DNA of 59,597 nt from assembly GCA_013152085.1 (NCBI GenBank), contig JAADHC010000041.1:1-59597 (forward strand), in the 5' to 3' direction. Below the pieces are notes generated by a model. The model worked only from the letters and a program-made list of their open reading frames with translations. It did no database searches and had not been told where the DNA came from. How positions within the stretch are numbered: the first letter of the stretch is position 1; every line of letters starts with the position of its first letter. This stretch comes from Chlorobiota bacterium (lineage in GTDB: Bacteria > Bacteroidota > Bacteroidia > Bacteroidales > VadinHA17). A program made the translations under genes and the position numbers. Below are positions 42,828 through 52,769 of the stretch, piece after piece.

Positions 42828-45767
42828 TCAATACCTTGGATCCGGCTTTACAGGTAAACGTGTCATTTTTTCAACTTCGAGGCTGGGGAAACCGAATTCC
42901 TCGATAACTTTACCGTAGAGTAGATAAACACCGTAACCGCGGAAGGGGCAGGATCTGAGTACCTGTGGAAAATGTACGGTATCAAAAAATTCTCCTTCAT
43001 CATCCAGCCATGCGGCAAAGTGCATCCATGCTTTCTTTACGGTTCTGACATATTTTATGTTTACAAGCTGACCCACTATACGCACCTGTTTCCCTTTATT
43101 CTTCATTAGGTCACGGGATTTGATCTCATCACGGGAAGCGGTTTTTACCAGGTCAAACCATGTCAGTGTCACCGGAAATCCAAGGAGTTCAATCTCATCA
43201 TAGGCATCTTCCAGTGTGTTTTCTTTAAGCCGGGGTAAGCTGAAACGGGTTTCCGGAACCTGATAAAGCGGGTAGGAGCATACCTCTTTTTTCCTGCCGG
43301 CCAGGAGGCGATGTGCTTCCCAGAGCAGTTGTTTTTTTCCCTTTGCGGTAAACCGGAGTGCCCCGGTGCGAATCAAAACCACAGCCTGTTCAATGCCAAG
43401 TGACACCCGTTGCAGAAAATCCTCAAGGCTCCGGAATGGCCCGCCCCGTTCCCGTTCCGCCGGGATCGCTTTTACCCATCCGGATTCCAGGTTTTTGATG
43501 TGCACAAACCCCAGGTAGATCGTTTTTCCCGTGATCCGGGTCTTTGCATGGCTGTGATTTACACAGGGTAGCTCGATGTCAGCGCCATAACGCCGGGCTT
43601 CGTTTACATACACCCATGTCTTGTAAAATCCCCCGAAGTTGTTGATCACGGCTACTATAAATTCGCGGGGATAATGGGCTTTGAGATAGAGGCTCTGGAA
43701 GCTCTCTGCCGCATACGAGGCCGAATGTGCCTTGGAAAACGAATATCCCGCAAAACTCTCGATTTGCCGCCACACCTCGCGGGTAATCTCTTCGGGATAT
43801 CCCCGTTGCCGGCAGTTGGTAAAAAATTTATCTGCAATCCGCACAAATTCCTTTTTCGAACGGAACTTACCGCTCATGACACGCCGCAGGACATCGGCAT
43901 CGGCAAGGTCAAGGCCGGCAAAATGATGACATACCTTCAGCACATCCTCCTGGTAAACCATCACACCATAGGTCTCTTCCAATTGCTCTTTCATTACCGG
44001 ATGAAGGTATTTGAAATCATCCGGATGATGGAACCTGCGGATGTACTCGCGCATCATCCCCGAACGGGCGACACCGGGACGTATGATCGAACTGGCAGCG
44101 ACCAAAGCCGGATAGGTCTCACACCGGATCTTTTTCAGTAAACCCCGCATAGCCGGACTTTCGATATAAAAACACCCCAGTGTTTCCCCGTTTTTCAGGT
44201 GCTCCTTTACTTTCGGATCTTCCTTGAAGCGGCAAATATCATGCACGTCAATCGTTACATTCCGGTTCCCGCGAATGATCGCTACGCTTTCACGAATGTG
44301 TCCGATACCCCGCTGGCTGAGCACATCCAGTTTTTCTAACCCGATATCCTCGGCGACATACATATCCCATTGAGTCGTCGGGAAGCCCTTCGGCGGCAGA
44401 TCGAGTGCGGCATAGGCTGTAACGGGTTCTTCAGAGATCAGTACCCCGCCGGCATGGATGGTCCGCAGATTGGGAAAACCGGCAAGTTTTTGCCCGATAC
44501 GGAAGATTGTCTGCGTGATCTGATTTTGGTTTCCGGGTGACGAAGGGCTTTCTATCAAGCTGTCAATCTCAGTCTTCGGCAGGCCGTAAACCTTTCCGAG
44601 TTCACGGATCACAGACTTCCCCTTAAAGGTGGATGTTGCTCCCAGCAGGGCTGTATGCTTTCTGCCATATCGCTTAAAAAGATAATCCAGAACCTCGTCC
44701 CGTTCTTTCCACGAATAGTCAATGTCAAAATCCGGAGGGCCGGTTCGTTTCGGATTGATGAAACGTTCAAAATAAAGGTCCAGTTCGATCGGGTCGACGT
44801 CGGTAATTTTGAGGCAGTAGGCAACCACCGAGTTGGCACCACTGCCACGCCCGACATGGTAGAATCCCCGCGACATCGAATAACGGATCATATCCCAGGT
44901 AATCAGAAAATAGGAGGCAAAACCGAGGTTATATATGATATCCAGTTCATGACGGATACGTGCAGCTGCTTCTTTGTTGTCCCTTCCATACCGGCATTGC
45001 AGCCCGTCGTTGGCAAGCTTTGTCAGCAGAAGCTGGTCGTCATGCCTGCTCCCCGTAAAGGTTTTCCTGTTTTTGTAGAGCGAGAAATTAAAATCGAATG
45101 TACAACTGTCCAGTAATTTTTCAGTATGACGTATGCAGTCGGGGAATGATGAAAATGCTTCCCGCAGGAAACCCGGAGAATACAGTATTTCGTCATCGCC
45201 GGCCAGACTGGAAGGATCGAGTTTGCCGAGTAATGTATTGTGCCCGATAGCCCTCAGGTGACGGTGAATGACTTTGTGTGATTCATGTCCGAAGGTTACC
45301 GGCTGTGCAATAACCACCTTTCCGGGTGGAAACGGCAGGTCACGGACGGCATACCGGCGGCGTTGGGATAGCCTGATCCCGGTATATTCGTATGCTTCGG
45401 GAGATCGTTTGGGACAATTCTCCGGTGGATAAATGACGAAAACATTTCGCAACTCCGGGGCATAACGGGGCAGGGGGGTACGTGACAGATTATGCCGCGT
45501 AAGCAGGGCGTTGATCTCCTGAAACCCTGACAGGTTCCGTGCCAGCAGAATATAACGAAGTTTGTCACCGGTACGGATCTCAGCACCTGCTATGGGACGT
45601 ATACCCTGTTCCAGGCACTCCTTTGCAAACGGAAAAATGCCCATCGTAGTGTTGATGTCGGTCAGAGCCATGGCTTTGATACCAAAGGCGGCAGCACGTT
45701 CTGCCAGTTCCTCAACCGGCATGGTGCCGTATCGCAAACTGTAATATGAATGAACTTGCAGGTACAT
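42828..45767 (-). CDS. DnaE-type DNA polymerase III alpha subunit, compact (error-prone type)
   Basis: 979 residues, shorter than replicative DnaE (about 1150 or more) and close to damage-inducible DnaE-type polymerases. N-terminal PHP domain (LQVHSYYSLRYGTMPVEELAERA; ALTDINTTMG; PIAGAEI). Polymerase core with VGRGSGANSVVAYCLKITDVDPIELDLYFERFINPKRTGPPDFDIDYSW; the aspartates of PDFDID are catalytic metal ligands. Later QEDVLKVCHHFAGLDLADADVLRRVMSGK and FSKAHSASYA. A C-terminal OB-fold (KQVRIVGQLVNIKYV) is present, but no tau-binding tail is evident. It sits with a DinB polymerase and an S24 regulator, so it is probably a translesion/mutagenic polymerase. The start codon abuts the heptamer repeat at 45768. 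Confidence 0.93.
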   Translation of the reverse strand: MYLQVHSYYSLRYGTMPVEELAERAAAFGIKAMALTDINTTMGIFPFAKECLEQGIRPIAGAEIRTGDKLRYILLARNLSGFQEINALLTRHNLSRTPLPRYAPELRNVFVIYPPENCPKRSPEAYEYTGIRLSQRRRYAVRDLPFPPGKVVIAQPVTFGHESHKVIHRHLRAIGHNTLLGKLDPSSLAGDDEILYSPGFLREAFSSFPDCIRHTEKLLDSCTFDFNFSLYKNRKTFTGSRHDDQLLLTKLANDGLQCRYGRDNKEAAARIRHELDIIYNLGFASYFLITWDMIRYSMSRGFYHVGRGSGANSVVAYCLKITDVDPIELDLYFERFINPKRTGPPDFDIDYSWKERDEVLDYLFKRYGRKHTALLGATSTFKGKSVIRELGKVYGLPKTEIDSLIESPSSPGNQNQITQTIFRIGQKLAGFPNLRTIHAGGVLISEEPVTAYAALDLPPKGFPTTQWDMYVAEDIGLEKLDVLSQRGIGHIRESVAIIRGNRNVTIDVHDICRFKEDPKVKEHLKNGETLGCFYIESPAMRGLLKKIRCETYPALVAASSIIRPGVARSGMMREYIRRFHHPDDFKYLHPVMKEQLEETYGVMVYQEDVLKVCHHFAGLDLADADVLRRVMSGKFRSKKEFVRIADKFFTNCRQRGYPEEITREVWRQIESFAGYSFSKAHSASYAAESFQSLYLKAHYPREFIVAVINNFGGFYKTWVYVNEARRYGADIELPCVNHSHAKTRITGKTIYLGFVHIKNLESGWVKAIPAERERGGPFRSLEDFLQRVSLGIEQAVVLIRTGALRFTAKGKKQLLWEAHRLLAGRKKEVCSYPLYQVPETRFSLPRLKENTLEDAYDEIELLGFPVTLTWFDLVKTASRDEIKSRDLMKNKGKQVRIVGQLVNIKYVRTVKKAWMHFAAWLDDEGEFFDTVHFPQVLRSCPFRGYGVYLLYGKVIEEFGFPSLEVEKMTRLPVKPDPRY

Positions 45768-45843
45768 GGTTCTCGGTTCTCGGTTCTCAGTTCTCGGTTC
45801 TCAGTTCTCAGTTCTCGGTTCTCAGTTCTCAGTTCTCAGTTCT
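45768..45843. repeat. 7-bp tandem repeat (RGTTCTC, about 11 copies) directly before the dnaE start
   Basis: Ten full copies and six bases of an eleventh of the heptamer GGTTCTC or AGTTCTC, beginning one base from the dnaE ATG. On the coding strand the leader is therefore repeated GAGAACY. A unit of seven bases is prone to slippage. Copy change would alter the leader, not the reading frame, because dnaE begins after it. Confidence 0.95.
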
Positions 45844-45994
45844 ATTTTGTGTATTAACCCTCCGAAGTCTTGGCGAAAGAGGACTTCTTTTTTCTTCTGC
45901 ACTGACGACTCTCCTGCGGTTCGTGTCAGTATCTGCGACCTTCTGCCTTATCAACTTTAGTGTCCGGTTTTTTTCATCGTTCATCGTTCCAGCT

Positions 45995-47296
45995 TCATCC
46001 TGCCGGACGGTATCCGTTGCGTCTGTCGGTAAACCAGCGGGAGAGGTTTTCCGACTCTTGTTGTGCTTTCTGTTGTTTCTCCCCCGGGTATGCATTCCAT
46101 TCTTCGGGTGGGGGAATCCCTACCGCCCGCTGTACGGCCTGTGAGCCAAACCGTTTGCGCAGGCTGTCCATGGTCAGGTAAAGGTTTACCATCTCCGGGG
46201 TATCCTCAAAAAGGTTCAGTTGCCGGACACCCTGTATCAGATGACTGAACCGGACCCCGATCAGGCGGATACGTATCCTGCGCCGGTAAAGCCTGCCGAA
46301 AAGTTCGCGTACCGTTTCGATCAGGACATGGTCAAACGAGGTATAGGGAATCCGTTTCTGCAGGGTATGGGTGTCAAAATTGGCATAGCGGATCTTTACC
46401 GTGACACAGGAGGTGAGTTTCTGCCGTTTCCGCAGGGTAAAGGTGATCTTCTCAACCATACTTATCAGGATATGGTTCAGGTGTACAAGGTCGGTGGTAT
46501 CCTGGTCAAAAGTACGTTCGGTGCTTATAGATTTTTTCTCGTATTCATTGACAACCGGGGTATCATCAATCCCGTTTGCTTTTTTCCAGATAACCATGCC
46601 GTTTTTTCCCATGATACTCTCGAGCATATCCGGCGGGATGCGGCTGAGGACATCAATAGTGGTCACCCCCATCGACCGGAGCAGGTGATACGTTTTGTCG
46701 CCGATCATGGGTATCTTCCTGATCGACAGCGGTGCAAGGAATGGCTTTACCCTGGGTGCCGGAACATCCAGCTCTCCGTTGGGTTTGGCTTCGCCGGTGG
46801 CAATCTTTGATACGGTCTTGTTGACCGACAAGCCAAAGGATATGGGTAACCCCGTTTCGCGGGTGATCAGCCGGCGCAACTCGTGTGTCCACTTCAGGGT
46901 GCCGAAAAAACGGTCCATTCCGGTCAGGTCCAGGTAATGTTCGTCAATTGAGGCTTTCTCATATACCGGGGCACGTTCTTCAATAATCTCCGTTACCGTA
47001 TTTGAATATTTGCTGTATAGTTCCATATCCCCCCGGATCACCATCGCACCGGGGCAAAGGTTACGGGCCATCTTCATCGGCATAGCCGAGTGAACACCAT
47101 ATTGCCGTGCTTCGTAACTGCAGCTGGCTACCACACCCCGCTCCGAAACCCCGCCAATGATAACCGGTTTTCCCTTCAGCCGGCTATCCTGCAAACGCGC
47201 TACCGATACAAAAAAGGCATCCAGGTCGAGGTGGGCAACCTGTCGCCCTGTGCTTCCTTCCGTCATATATCTCCTTACCGGATTACTCATTTCCAT
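45995..47296 (-). CDS. dinB: Y-family DNA polymerase (DinB / Pol IV-like)
   Basis: About 433 residues (Met at 47296 preferred; 47320 or 47266 also possible). Palm motifs HLDLDAFFVSVARL and YEKASIDEHYLDLTG carry the catalytic acidic residues (DxD-like Asp and the Asp-Glu pair of SIDE). ASCSYEARQYGVHSAMPM belongs to the fingers. The HhH region is PLSIRKIPMIGDKTYHLLRSMGV, followed by the little-finger domain. The C-terminal QLNLFED is a beta-clamp-binding motif. It performs translesion synthesis. It lies upstream of the dnaE-type gene on the same strand, 227 bases away, and divergent from the S24 regulator. Confidence 0.94.
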   Translation of the reverse strand: MEMSNPVRRYMTEGSTGRQVAHLDLDAFFVSVARLQDSRLKGKPVIIGGVSERGVVASCSYEARQYGVHSAMPMKMARNLCPGAMVIRGDMELYSKYSNTVTEIIEERAPVYEKASIDEHYLDLTGMDRFFGTLKWTHELRRLITRETGLPISFGLSVNKTVSKIATGEAKPNGELDVPAPRVKPFLAPLSIRKIPMIGDKTYHLLRSMGVTTIDVLSRIPPDMLESIMGKNGMVIWKKANGIDDTPVVNEYEKKSISTERTFDQDTTDLVHLNHILISMVEKITFTLRKRQKLTSCVTVKIRYANFDTHTLQKRIPYTSFDHVLIETVRELFGRLYRRRIRIRLIGVRFSHLIQGVRQLNLFEDTPEMVNLYLTMDSLRKRFGSQAVQRAVGIPPPEEWNAYPGEKQQKAQQESENLSRWFTDRRNGYRPAG

Positions 47297-47353
47297 CACC
47301 TTTCCGAAAAAAATCCGCAAAAAACTTGTTTATTAAAAATTCTTGTTTTAATT

Positions 47354-47394
47354 TTGATTAGTTTTTAATCAATTTTGTGATTATAATATAATCA
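47354..47394. promoter_or_regulatory. Tandem operator: two copies of TGATTA-N5-TAATCA
   Basis: Site 1 at 47355-47371 and site 2 at 47378-47394 have identical half-sites and the same 5-base spacer length, with centres 23 bases apart (about two helix turns). They lie in the divergent dinB/regulator promoter region. Likely the binding sites of the XRE/S24 repressor at 47565. Confidence 0.75.
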
Positions 47395-47564
47395 TTTTAT
47401 AAAAAACAACAAAGACCTTTGATTTTTTATGACAGATATTTTTCATTGACCTGAAAATCTGCAGAACGACCTGCCGCAAAGGAAATCTGAACAGACTCTT
47501 GGTGCAACCTGGTGCTTTGGTGTCTTCGTGGCAGAAACAGATAAATACGGTAAAATTGCATACT

Positions 47565-48395
47565 ATGAAAAAGAACGGCACAAAAGAGATGAAGTATTTC
47601 AGCAGCAACATCAAGTTTCTCCGGAAACGTCGGGGCAGGACACAGGATGATGTGGCCTTTGCCCTGGGGATGAAGCGCCCGACACTCAGCGGATACGAAA
47701 ACGGCATCGCCGAACCGGGGATGGATGCCCTTGTGGCGTTTTCCGGTTACTACCGGATCGCCATTGACACCCTGATCCGTGTGGATATCTCTGCATTGTC
47801 GGAAAGCCAGCTGTCTCAGCTTGAACGGGGTGCTGATGTTTACATCAAAGGCAGTAAACTTCGTGTTCTGGCAACCACTGTAAACCCTGAAAATGAGGAA
47901 AACATCGAACTGGTATCCGAAAAAGCCAAGGCAGGATACCGCACCGGCTATGCCGATCCGGAGTTTATCAGTCACCTGCCTGCATTTCAGCTACCCTTTC
48001 TTTCACCCGACCGTAAATACCGCACCTTTCAGATCAAAGGTGATTCCATGCTTCCCATTCCGGACGGCTCCTGGGTGACCGGGGAATTTCTACAGGACTG
48101 GAATACCCTCGTGAACGGACAGGCTTACGTGATTTTTACCCTGGATGATGGGATTGTATTTAAAATTGTTGAGAATCTGATGAAAAAACACGGCGTACTG
48201 CGGCTGTATTCCCTGAATCCCGTTTACGAACCGTATGATGTTCCTGTGCAGGATATCCGTGAAATATGGAAATTCGTACATTACATCAGTGCCGAAATAC
48301 CCGAACCGGCCATTCCCGAAAACCATCTTTTATCAATGGTGGCCCGGTTGAAAAAGGATGTGGACCGTTTAAACAGGGAAGTACACCACTCTTAA
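47565..48395 (+). CDS. XRE-family regulator with S24 (LexA-like) self-cleaving peptidase domain
   Basis: About 276 residues from ATG 47565 (ATG 47589 is also possible). N-terminal HTH (IKFLRKRRGRTQDDVAFALGMKRPTLSGYENG), linker, and a C-terminal S24 domain. Catalytic Ser161 is in IKGDSMLPIPDGSWV and catalytic Lys200 in DGIVFKIVEN. A candidate Ala-Gly cleavage site lies in EKAKAGYRTG about 38 residues before the Ser, the LexA-like order and spacing. It probably represses the divergent dinB and dnaE genes and itself, and is inactivated by RecA-stimulated self-cleavage after DNA damage. Bacteroidota often use such XRE-S24 proteins beside polymerase genes. A C-terminal helix (LSMVARLKKDVDRLNREV) could assist dimerisation. 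Confidence 0.9.
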   Translation: MKKNGTKEMKYFSSNIKFLRKRRGRTQDDVAFALGMKRPTLSGYENGIAEPGMDALVAFSGYYRIAIDTLIRVDISALSESQLSQLERGADVYIKGSKLRVLATTVNPENEENIELVSEKAKAGYRTGYADPEFISHLPAFQLPFLSPDRKYRTFQIKGDSMLPIPDGSWVTGEFLQDWNTLVNGQAYVIFTLDDGIVFKIVENLMKKHGVLRLYSLNPVYEPYDVPVQDIREIWKFVHYISAEIPEPAIPENHLLSMVARLKKDVDRLNREVHHS

Positions 48396-48506
48396 AATAT
48401 CATATTCTGACCGTACCGAACAGCCATTACGCGAAATGTATGTTCATATGTAGTAGCTGTTTTCCATGAATTTCATTATTTTTAGGACAATCTTTTCCCT
48501 GATCCT

Positions 48507-51500
48507 ATGAAAAACATCTTTTTGTATTGCTATGATCCTGATGAGAAAATGTTAAAGGAAATTAACAGGCTTGTCAGGGATTCAGGTTTTACGGCCCGGA
48601 TAATTTCATTGCATACTCCGGAAGAACTCGAAAAAACGCAACCTGAAAGCCATTATTCTGTTTTCCTGCTTTTCCGACGCAATGAGGATTCTGTTTTATT
48701 ATCGTTGATCAGAAAAGTCCGGCAAAAATCACCATGGGTTCCCTCCGTTATTATTGGAGAACCATGTACCGGTGATGAAGTAGCCCGCTGGATAAGGGCA
48801 GGAGCGGGCAGTTATCTGGAATATTCCCGTTTACGTAATTTGCCGACGGTTACCAGTCAGCTGCTGTTGGAAGATCCCCTGAAAGATCTGTCACCGGATG
48901 CTATGCTTGCCCATTATGATTTTTTGTTAAATATTTCCGGAAACCAGCTTTCCATGATTGACCGGAATTATACTTACCTGGCCATTAACGAAGCCTTTTG
49001 TAAAGCCCATCATTTATTGCGGAATGAAGTTATTGGAAAAACTCCCGAAATGATATGGGGTAAAAAAGCCTGCCGTGAAATCATATACCCCAATCTTGAA
49101 AAATGTTTTTCAAGCGAAAAAGTCCATTACCGGGCCTGGTTTGACCTGAAGGAGCAGGGAAAACGTTTTTTTGAAGTAACTTTCTTTCCACATACCGGTA
49201 CGAATGGCAAGGTGGATTACCTGGTCGTTGAGACCCGGGATATCACATCTGACGAAGCCGTAAAAGAAGACCTCCGGGCCAGAAATGAAGATCTTCAGCT
49301 TTTGAATCACTTAAGCAGCATGCTTAATGAAGGAGCTTCAGCAGAGAGTATAGGAAATTATATATGTGAGCAGCTGATTAATATCTATAATAGCTTTACT
49401 GCCAACCTTTATTTTTTCGATGCACAAAATAACCGGCTGAAACCTGTTCGATTTATGCTGGAAGAAGAGGTGGTCAGGGAAATTGAGAAAATTACCGGCC
49501 CGGAAATAAGACAGATTCGTTCCGGCTATTCCGGTTCTTCTCTGCTTGTACAAACCCTTAACGCCGGTAAAATCAGACATATTAATAATACCGGCCGGAT
49601 AAAGAAAATTATAAGTGAATTATCACCTGATAATAAATCCTTACTTGAAAACCTGGACAGGATTTTGGAGATTTTTCCTATCCGTGGTGTGCTGCTGGTT
49701 CCGCTTATCCGGGGAGATGAAAAACTGGGTATGCTGACATTAACACACTTTAAACCATTTGGTAAAGAGGAAATTTCCAGGATTAAGAATATCTCTGTTC
49801 AGTTTACGATTATTCTGCAAACACACAGGGAAGAAGAAGAAAAAAAAGAACAAACCGAAAAGTTACGTCTGCTTTTTGACCAGGCCATGGATGCCATTTT
49901 TCTGCTTGAAAATAACCGGTTTATCGATTGTAATCCCCGGACACTGGACATGTTTAAGGTTAAACGAAATGAGATTATCGGGTGCACTCCTGTTGTTTTT
50001 TCCCCCCGGCTCCAACCCGGTGGGGAAAAATCAGATGAACTTGCCCGGCAATATATACGGAAAGCATTGGCCGGAGAACCACAGGCGTTTGAATGGTTGC
50101 ATATCCGGGGAGATGGTTCTCCGTTTTATGCGCTGGTAAACCTGAACAAAATGGTCATCGGCGAAAAAAAATACCTGCAGGCGATTGTTCGTGATATTGA
50201 TGATTTGAAGAAAGCCTTTATTGAACTTGGCAACAAGGAAAAAGCCCTTCGTGAAGCACAGGAAATCGCACTCATCGGCAGCTGGGATCTCAACCTGATA
50301 ACGGGTGACCATAACTGGTCAGAACAGGTGTATAAGATTCTTGAATATTCCCCGGAAACCGTTCAGCCTTCAAGGGCACATTTATTTACGAGGGTTCATC
50401 CTGAAGACCGAAATAGAATAAAGAACAAAATTGCCGAATCCGTAAATACCGGCAGTAATTATGAAGAATATTTCAGATTGAAAATGCCGGACGGAAGAAT
50501 TAAATACATCCATGGCAAAGGAAAAGTTGAAATATATAATAATAAACCGGTGAGGTTCAAGGGAACAATACAAGATATATCTGTATTGAAAAAAGCCGAG
50601 ATTGAGATCAGGGATCATTCAGCGCAACTGAATATTATTAACCGGGTGAATGCGGATATTAACCACGGAAAATCGATCCGTCAGATTGTCAGGAATATGC
50701 GGCAAAATCTCGCCAAACATTATCCGATTTCTCATATTGCCATTTTTACAAAGGATCTTATTCCGAACTCCTTTTCTTTACTGGCCCATTCGTTTACCAA
50801 TTCCATCCGGAAAAAAGCCGTAGGGGTTATCGGTAGAACTGTACGTAATTTTCAGGTACCTGAGAATGACAGCAACAGTGTTGCGCAGTATTTTTATCAT
50901 CCACGCCTCGGTGTTATTAATGAACCGGAAAAAATTCAACGGTTTTTTGATGATTTTCTTATCCTGTTAGGCGCTAATATTCCCGGCAGGATATTAAACC
51001 GGATCCTGGGAATCCGTTCCCTCATGCTTTATCCGGTAACTGAAGACAAAATGATGAAATATCTGGTGGTCATTACCAGCAAGCAAACGATCTCAGGAGA
51101 AATTGCCGAAAAACTGATTACGCTTACAGAACAGTTACAGGTAGCCATCCGGAAAAAACTGGATGAAATGGAAATGTACCGGCTCTATACTGCGATCGAA
51201 CAAATGGATGAAATTATGTTTATTTCCACCACGGAGGGTTCGATACTTTATATGAATCCGGCAGGACATAAAATTACGGGTATTCCGGTAAAAAATTACC
51301 TTGGAAAAAATACGCGTGATTTCAGACATCCGGATGTTGAGCCAAGCCGGTATGAACAGATCTGGAAAACTGTATTGGCCGGGGAAACCTGGCAGGGAGA
51401 ACTTAAATTACAGTCAAAGGATGAAAAGATCTTATTTGTCCATACCATCATCACGCCTGTTAAAGATGAGCAGGGCAGGGTGATGAATTTTGTGACGTTG

Positions 51501-52262
51501 ATGCGTGATGTTACCCGGGAAAAGGAGATGCAGCATTTTATGCAGCGATCGCAAAAACTGGAGATGATCGGTCGTTTTGCCGGTGGCCTTGCACATGACT
51601 TTAACAATATCCTGGCCACCATGATGGGCTACAGTGATATGGTAAGGGATGAACTTTCCGGGGACAATAAAGCTGTGGAATATCTGAAAAAACTGAAAAA
51701 TTCCGGAATTAAGGCAAGAGAGCTGATACAACAGTTACTTGCATTTAACCGCGGCATAGAGCCGCAAAAAACCAGATTTTCACCATTACAGATAGTGCAG
51801 GAATCATTGGATTTGTTAAAACCTCAGATTTCAAAACAGATACAGATTGATGTCGCTGGTATTGATCAGGATGTTATGCCGGAGGCAGACCCCGTACAAT
51901 TCAAACAGGTTGTCTTAAATCTGCTCACCAATGCCGTGTATGCCGTTGAAAAGAAAAAGGATGGGATAATCCGGATAACCGGAAACCTTGTAGTGGCAGG
52001 CCCGTCCTCAACTGTCAAAGGTCTCGGGGAAGAAAAGGGTTTATTTTATTGTTTTGCGGTAGCCGATAATGGTGTCGGTATGGAAAAAAACATGCTGGAA
52101 CAAATTTTCGAACCGTTTTTTACCACCCGCCCGGTCGGAAAAGGATCGGGAATGGGTTTATCTGTAGTTTATGGAATCATTGCCACCCATAACGGGAAGA
52201 TATTTGTTGATAGTAAACCCGGAAATGGAACCGCTTTCACCGTTTGTCTTCCTTATCATTAG
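48507..52262 (+). CDS. Multi-PAS/GAF hybrid-type sensor histidine kinase
   Basis: 1251 residues without a clear membrane helix, so cytoplasmic. An N-terminal receiver-like domain (1-125) lacks a convincing phospho-Asp. Then PAS (about 145-260; IDRNYTYLAINEAFCKAH), GAF (about 270-445), PAS (455-575), PAS with PAC (590-710; GSWDLNLITGDHNWSEQVYKILEYSPE), GAF-like (725-900) and PAS (910-1020; GSILYMNPAGHKITGIP). HisKA H-box RFAGGLAHDFNNILATMMGY has its phospho-His near 1030; HATPase_c has NLLTNAVYAV, DNGVGM and GKGSGMGLSVVYGI. It senses several intracellular cues (ligands, redox or light cannot be told apart). The single-domain response regulator starting 138 bases later is the likely partner. 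Confidence 0.92.
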   Translation: MKNIFLYCYDPDEKMLKEINRLVRDSGFTARIISLHTPEELEKTQPESHYSVFLLFRRNEDSVLLSLIRKVRQKSPWVPSVIIGEPCTGDEVARWIRAGAGSYLEYSRLRNLPTVTSQLLLEDPLKDLSPDAMLAHYDFLLNISGNQLSMIDRNYTYLAINEAFCKAHHLLRNEVIGKTPEMIWGKKACREIIYPNLEKCFSSEKVHYRAWFDLKEQGKRFFEVTFFPHTGTNGKVDYLVVETRDITSDEAVKEDLRARNEDLQLLNHLSSMLNEGASAESIGNYICEQLINIYNSFTANLYFFDAQNNRLKPVRFMLEEEVVREIEKITGPEIRQIRSGYSGSSLLVQTLNAGKIRHINNTGRIKKIISELSPDNKSLLENLDRILEIFPIRGVLLVPLIRGDEKLGMLTLTHFKPFGKEEISRIKNISVQFTIILQTHREEEEKKEQTEKLRLLFDQAMDAIFLLENNRFIDCNPRTLDMFKVKRNEIIGCTPVVFSPRLQPGGEKSDELARQYIRKALAGEPQAFEWLHIRGDGSPFYALVNLNKMVIGEKKYLQAIVRDIDDLKKAFIELGNKEKALREAQEIALIGSWDLNLITGDHNWSEQVYKILEYSPETVQPSRAHLFTRVHPEDRNRIKNKIAESVNTGSNYEEYFRLKMPDGRIKYIHGKGKVEIYNNKPVRFKGTIQDISVLKKAEIEIRDHSAQLNIINRVNADINHGKSIRQIVRNMRQNLAKHYPISHIAIFTKDLIPNSFSLLAHSFTNSIRKKAVGVIGRTVRNFQVPENDSNSVAQYFYHPRLGVINEPEKIQRFFDDFLILLGANIPGRILNRILGIRSLMLYPVTEDKMMKYLVVITSKQTISGEIAEKLITLTEQLQVAIRKKLDEMEMYRLYTAIEQMDEIMFISTTEGSILYMNPAGHKITGIPVKNYLGKNTRDFRHPDVEPSRYEQIWKTVLAGETWQGELKLQSKDEKILFVHTIITPVKDEQGRVMNFVTLMRDVTREKEMQHFMQRSQKLEMIGRFAGGLAHDFNNILATMMGYSDMVRDELSGDNKAVEYLKKLKNSGIKARELIQQLLAFNRGIEPQKTRFSPLQIVQESLDLLKPQISKQIQIDVAGIDQDVMPEADPVQFKQVVLNLLTNAVYAVEKKKDGIIRITGNLVVAGPSSTVKGLGEEKGLFYCFAVADNGVGMEKNMLEQIFEPFFTTRPVGKGSGMGLSVVYGIIATHNGKIFVDSKPGNGTAFTVCLPYH

Positions 52263-52400
52263 ATCATTTATCGGTTAGTCATAAAAAAAACGGTTTTGAC
52301 GCTTTTTAACAGGATGTTGATAAAAAATATATTTTTATTAAGATGTTTAACTTGCATTAACCCTATTTCCTGATTATTTTGCAGGAGATAAACGATAATC

Positions 52401-52769
52401 ATGTCACGGATTTTAATTATCGAAGATGATCCTGATTTCAGGGAAATGCTCAGGGAAATGCTGGAACGCTCCGGATACAAGGTTAGCATTGCGGTAGATG
52501 GATCGGATGGTGTCAGGAGGGCCGAAATGGATATGTTTGACCTGGTCATCACCGATATCATCATGCCCGAAAAGGAGGGTCTTGAGACCATTCTTGAATT
52601 GAGGAAAAGAATTCCCGGTTGTAAAATATTTGCCATCTCAGGCGGTGGACGATCGTCTGCCGGAAATTATCTCAAAACGGCAGAGTATTTCGGGGCACTC
52701 AGGACATTTCAAAAACCGTTCGACAGGGAGGAATTGCTCGAAGCCATCAGAATGGTACTTGGAAACTAA
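52401..52769 (+). CDS. Single-domain response regulator (CheY-like receiver)
   Basis: 122 residues, one receiver domain only: acidic pair in IIEDDPDF, phospho-acceptor Asp52 in LVITDIIMPEKEG, switch Ser in FAISGGG and Lys in TFQKPFDREEL. No output domain, so it acts by protein contact or as a phosphate shuttle. It follows the large histidine kinase on the same strand. Its 3' end overlaps that of the convergent P-loop gene by 23 bases. Confidence 0.92.
   Translation: MSRILIIEDDPDFREMLREMLERSGYKVSIAVDGSDGVRRAEMDMFDLVITDIIMPEKEGLETILELRKRIPGCKIFAISGGGRSSAGNYLKTAEYFGALRTFQKPFDREELLEAIRMVLGN

Noticed and set aside
45768-45843. CRISPR-like array
   Set aside because: The unit is only 7 bp with no spacers and no cas genes; it is a microsatellite.
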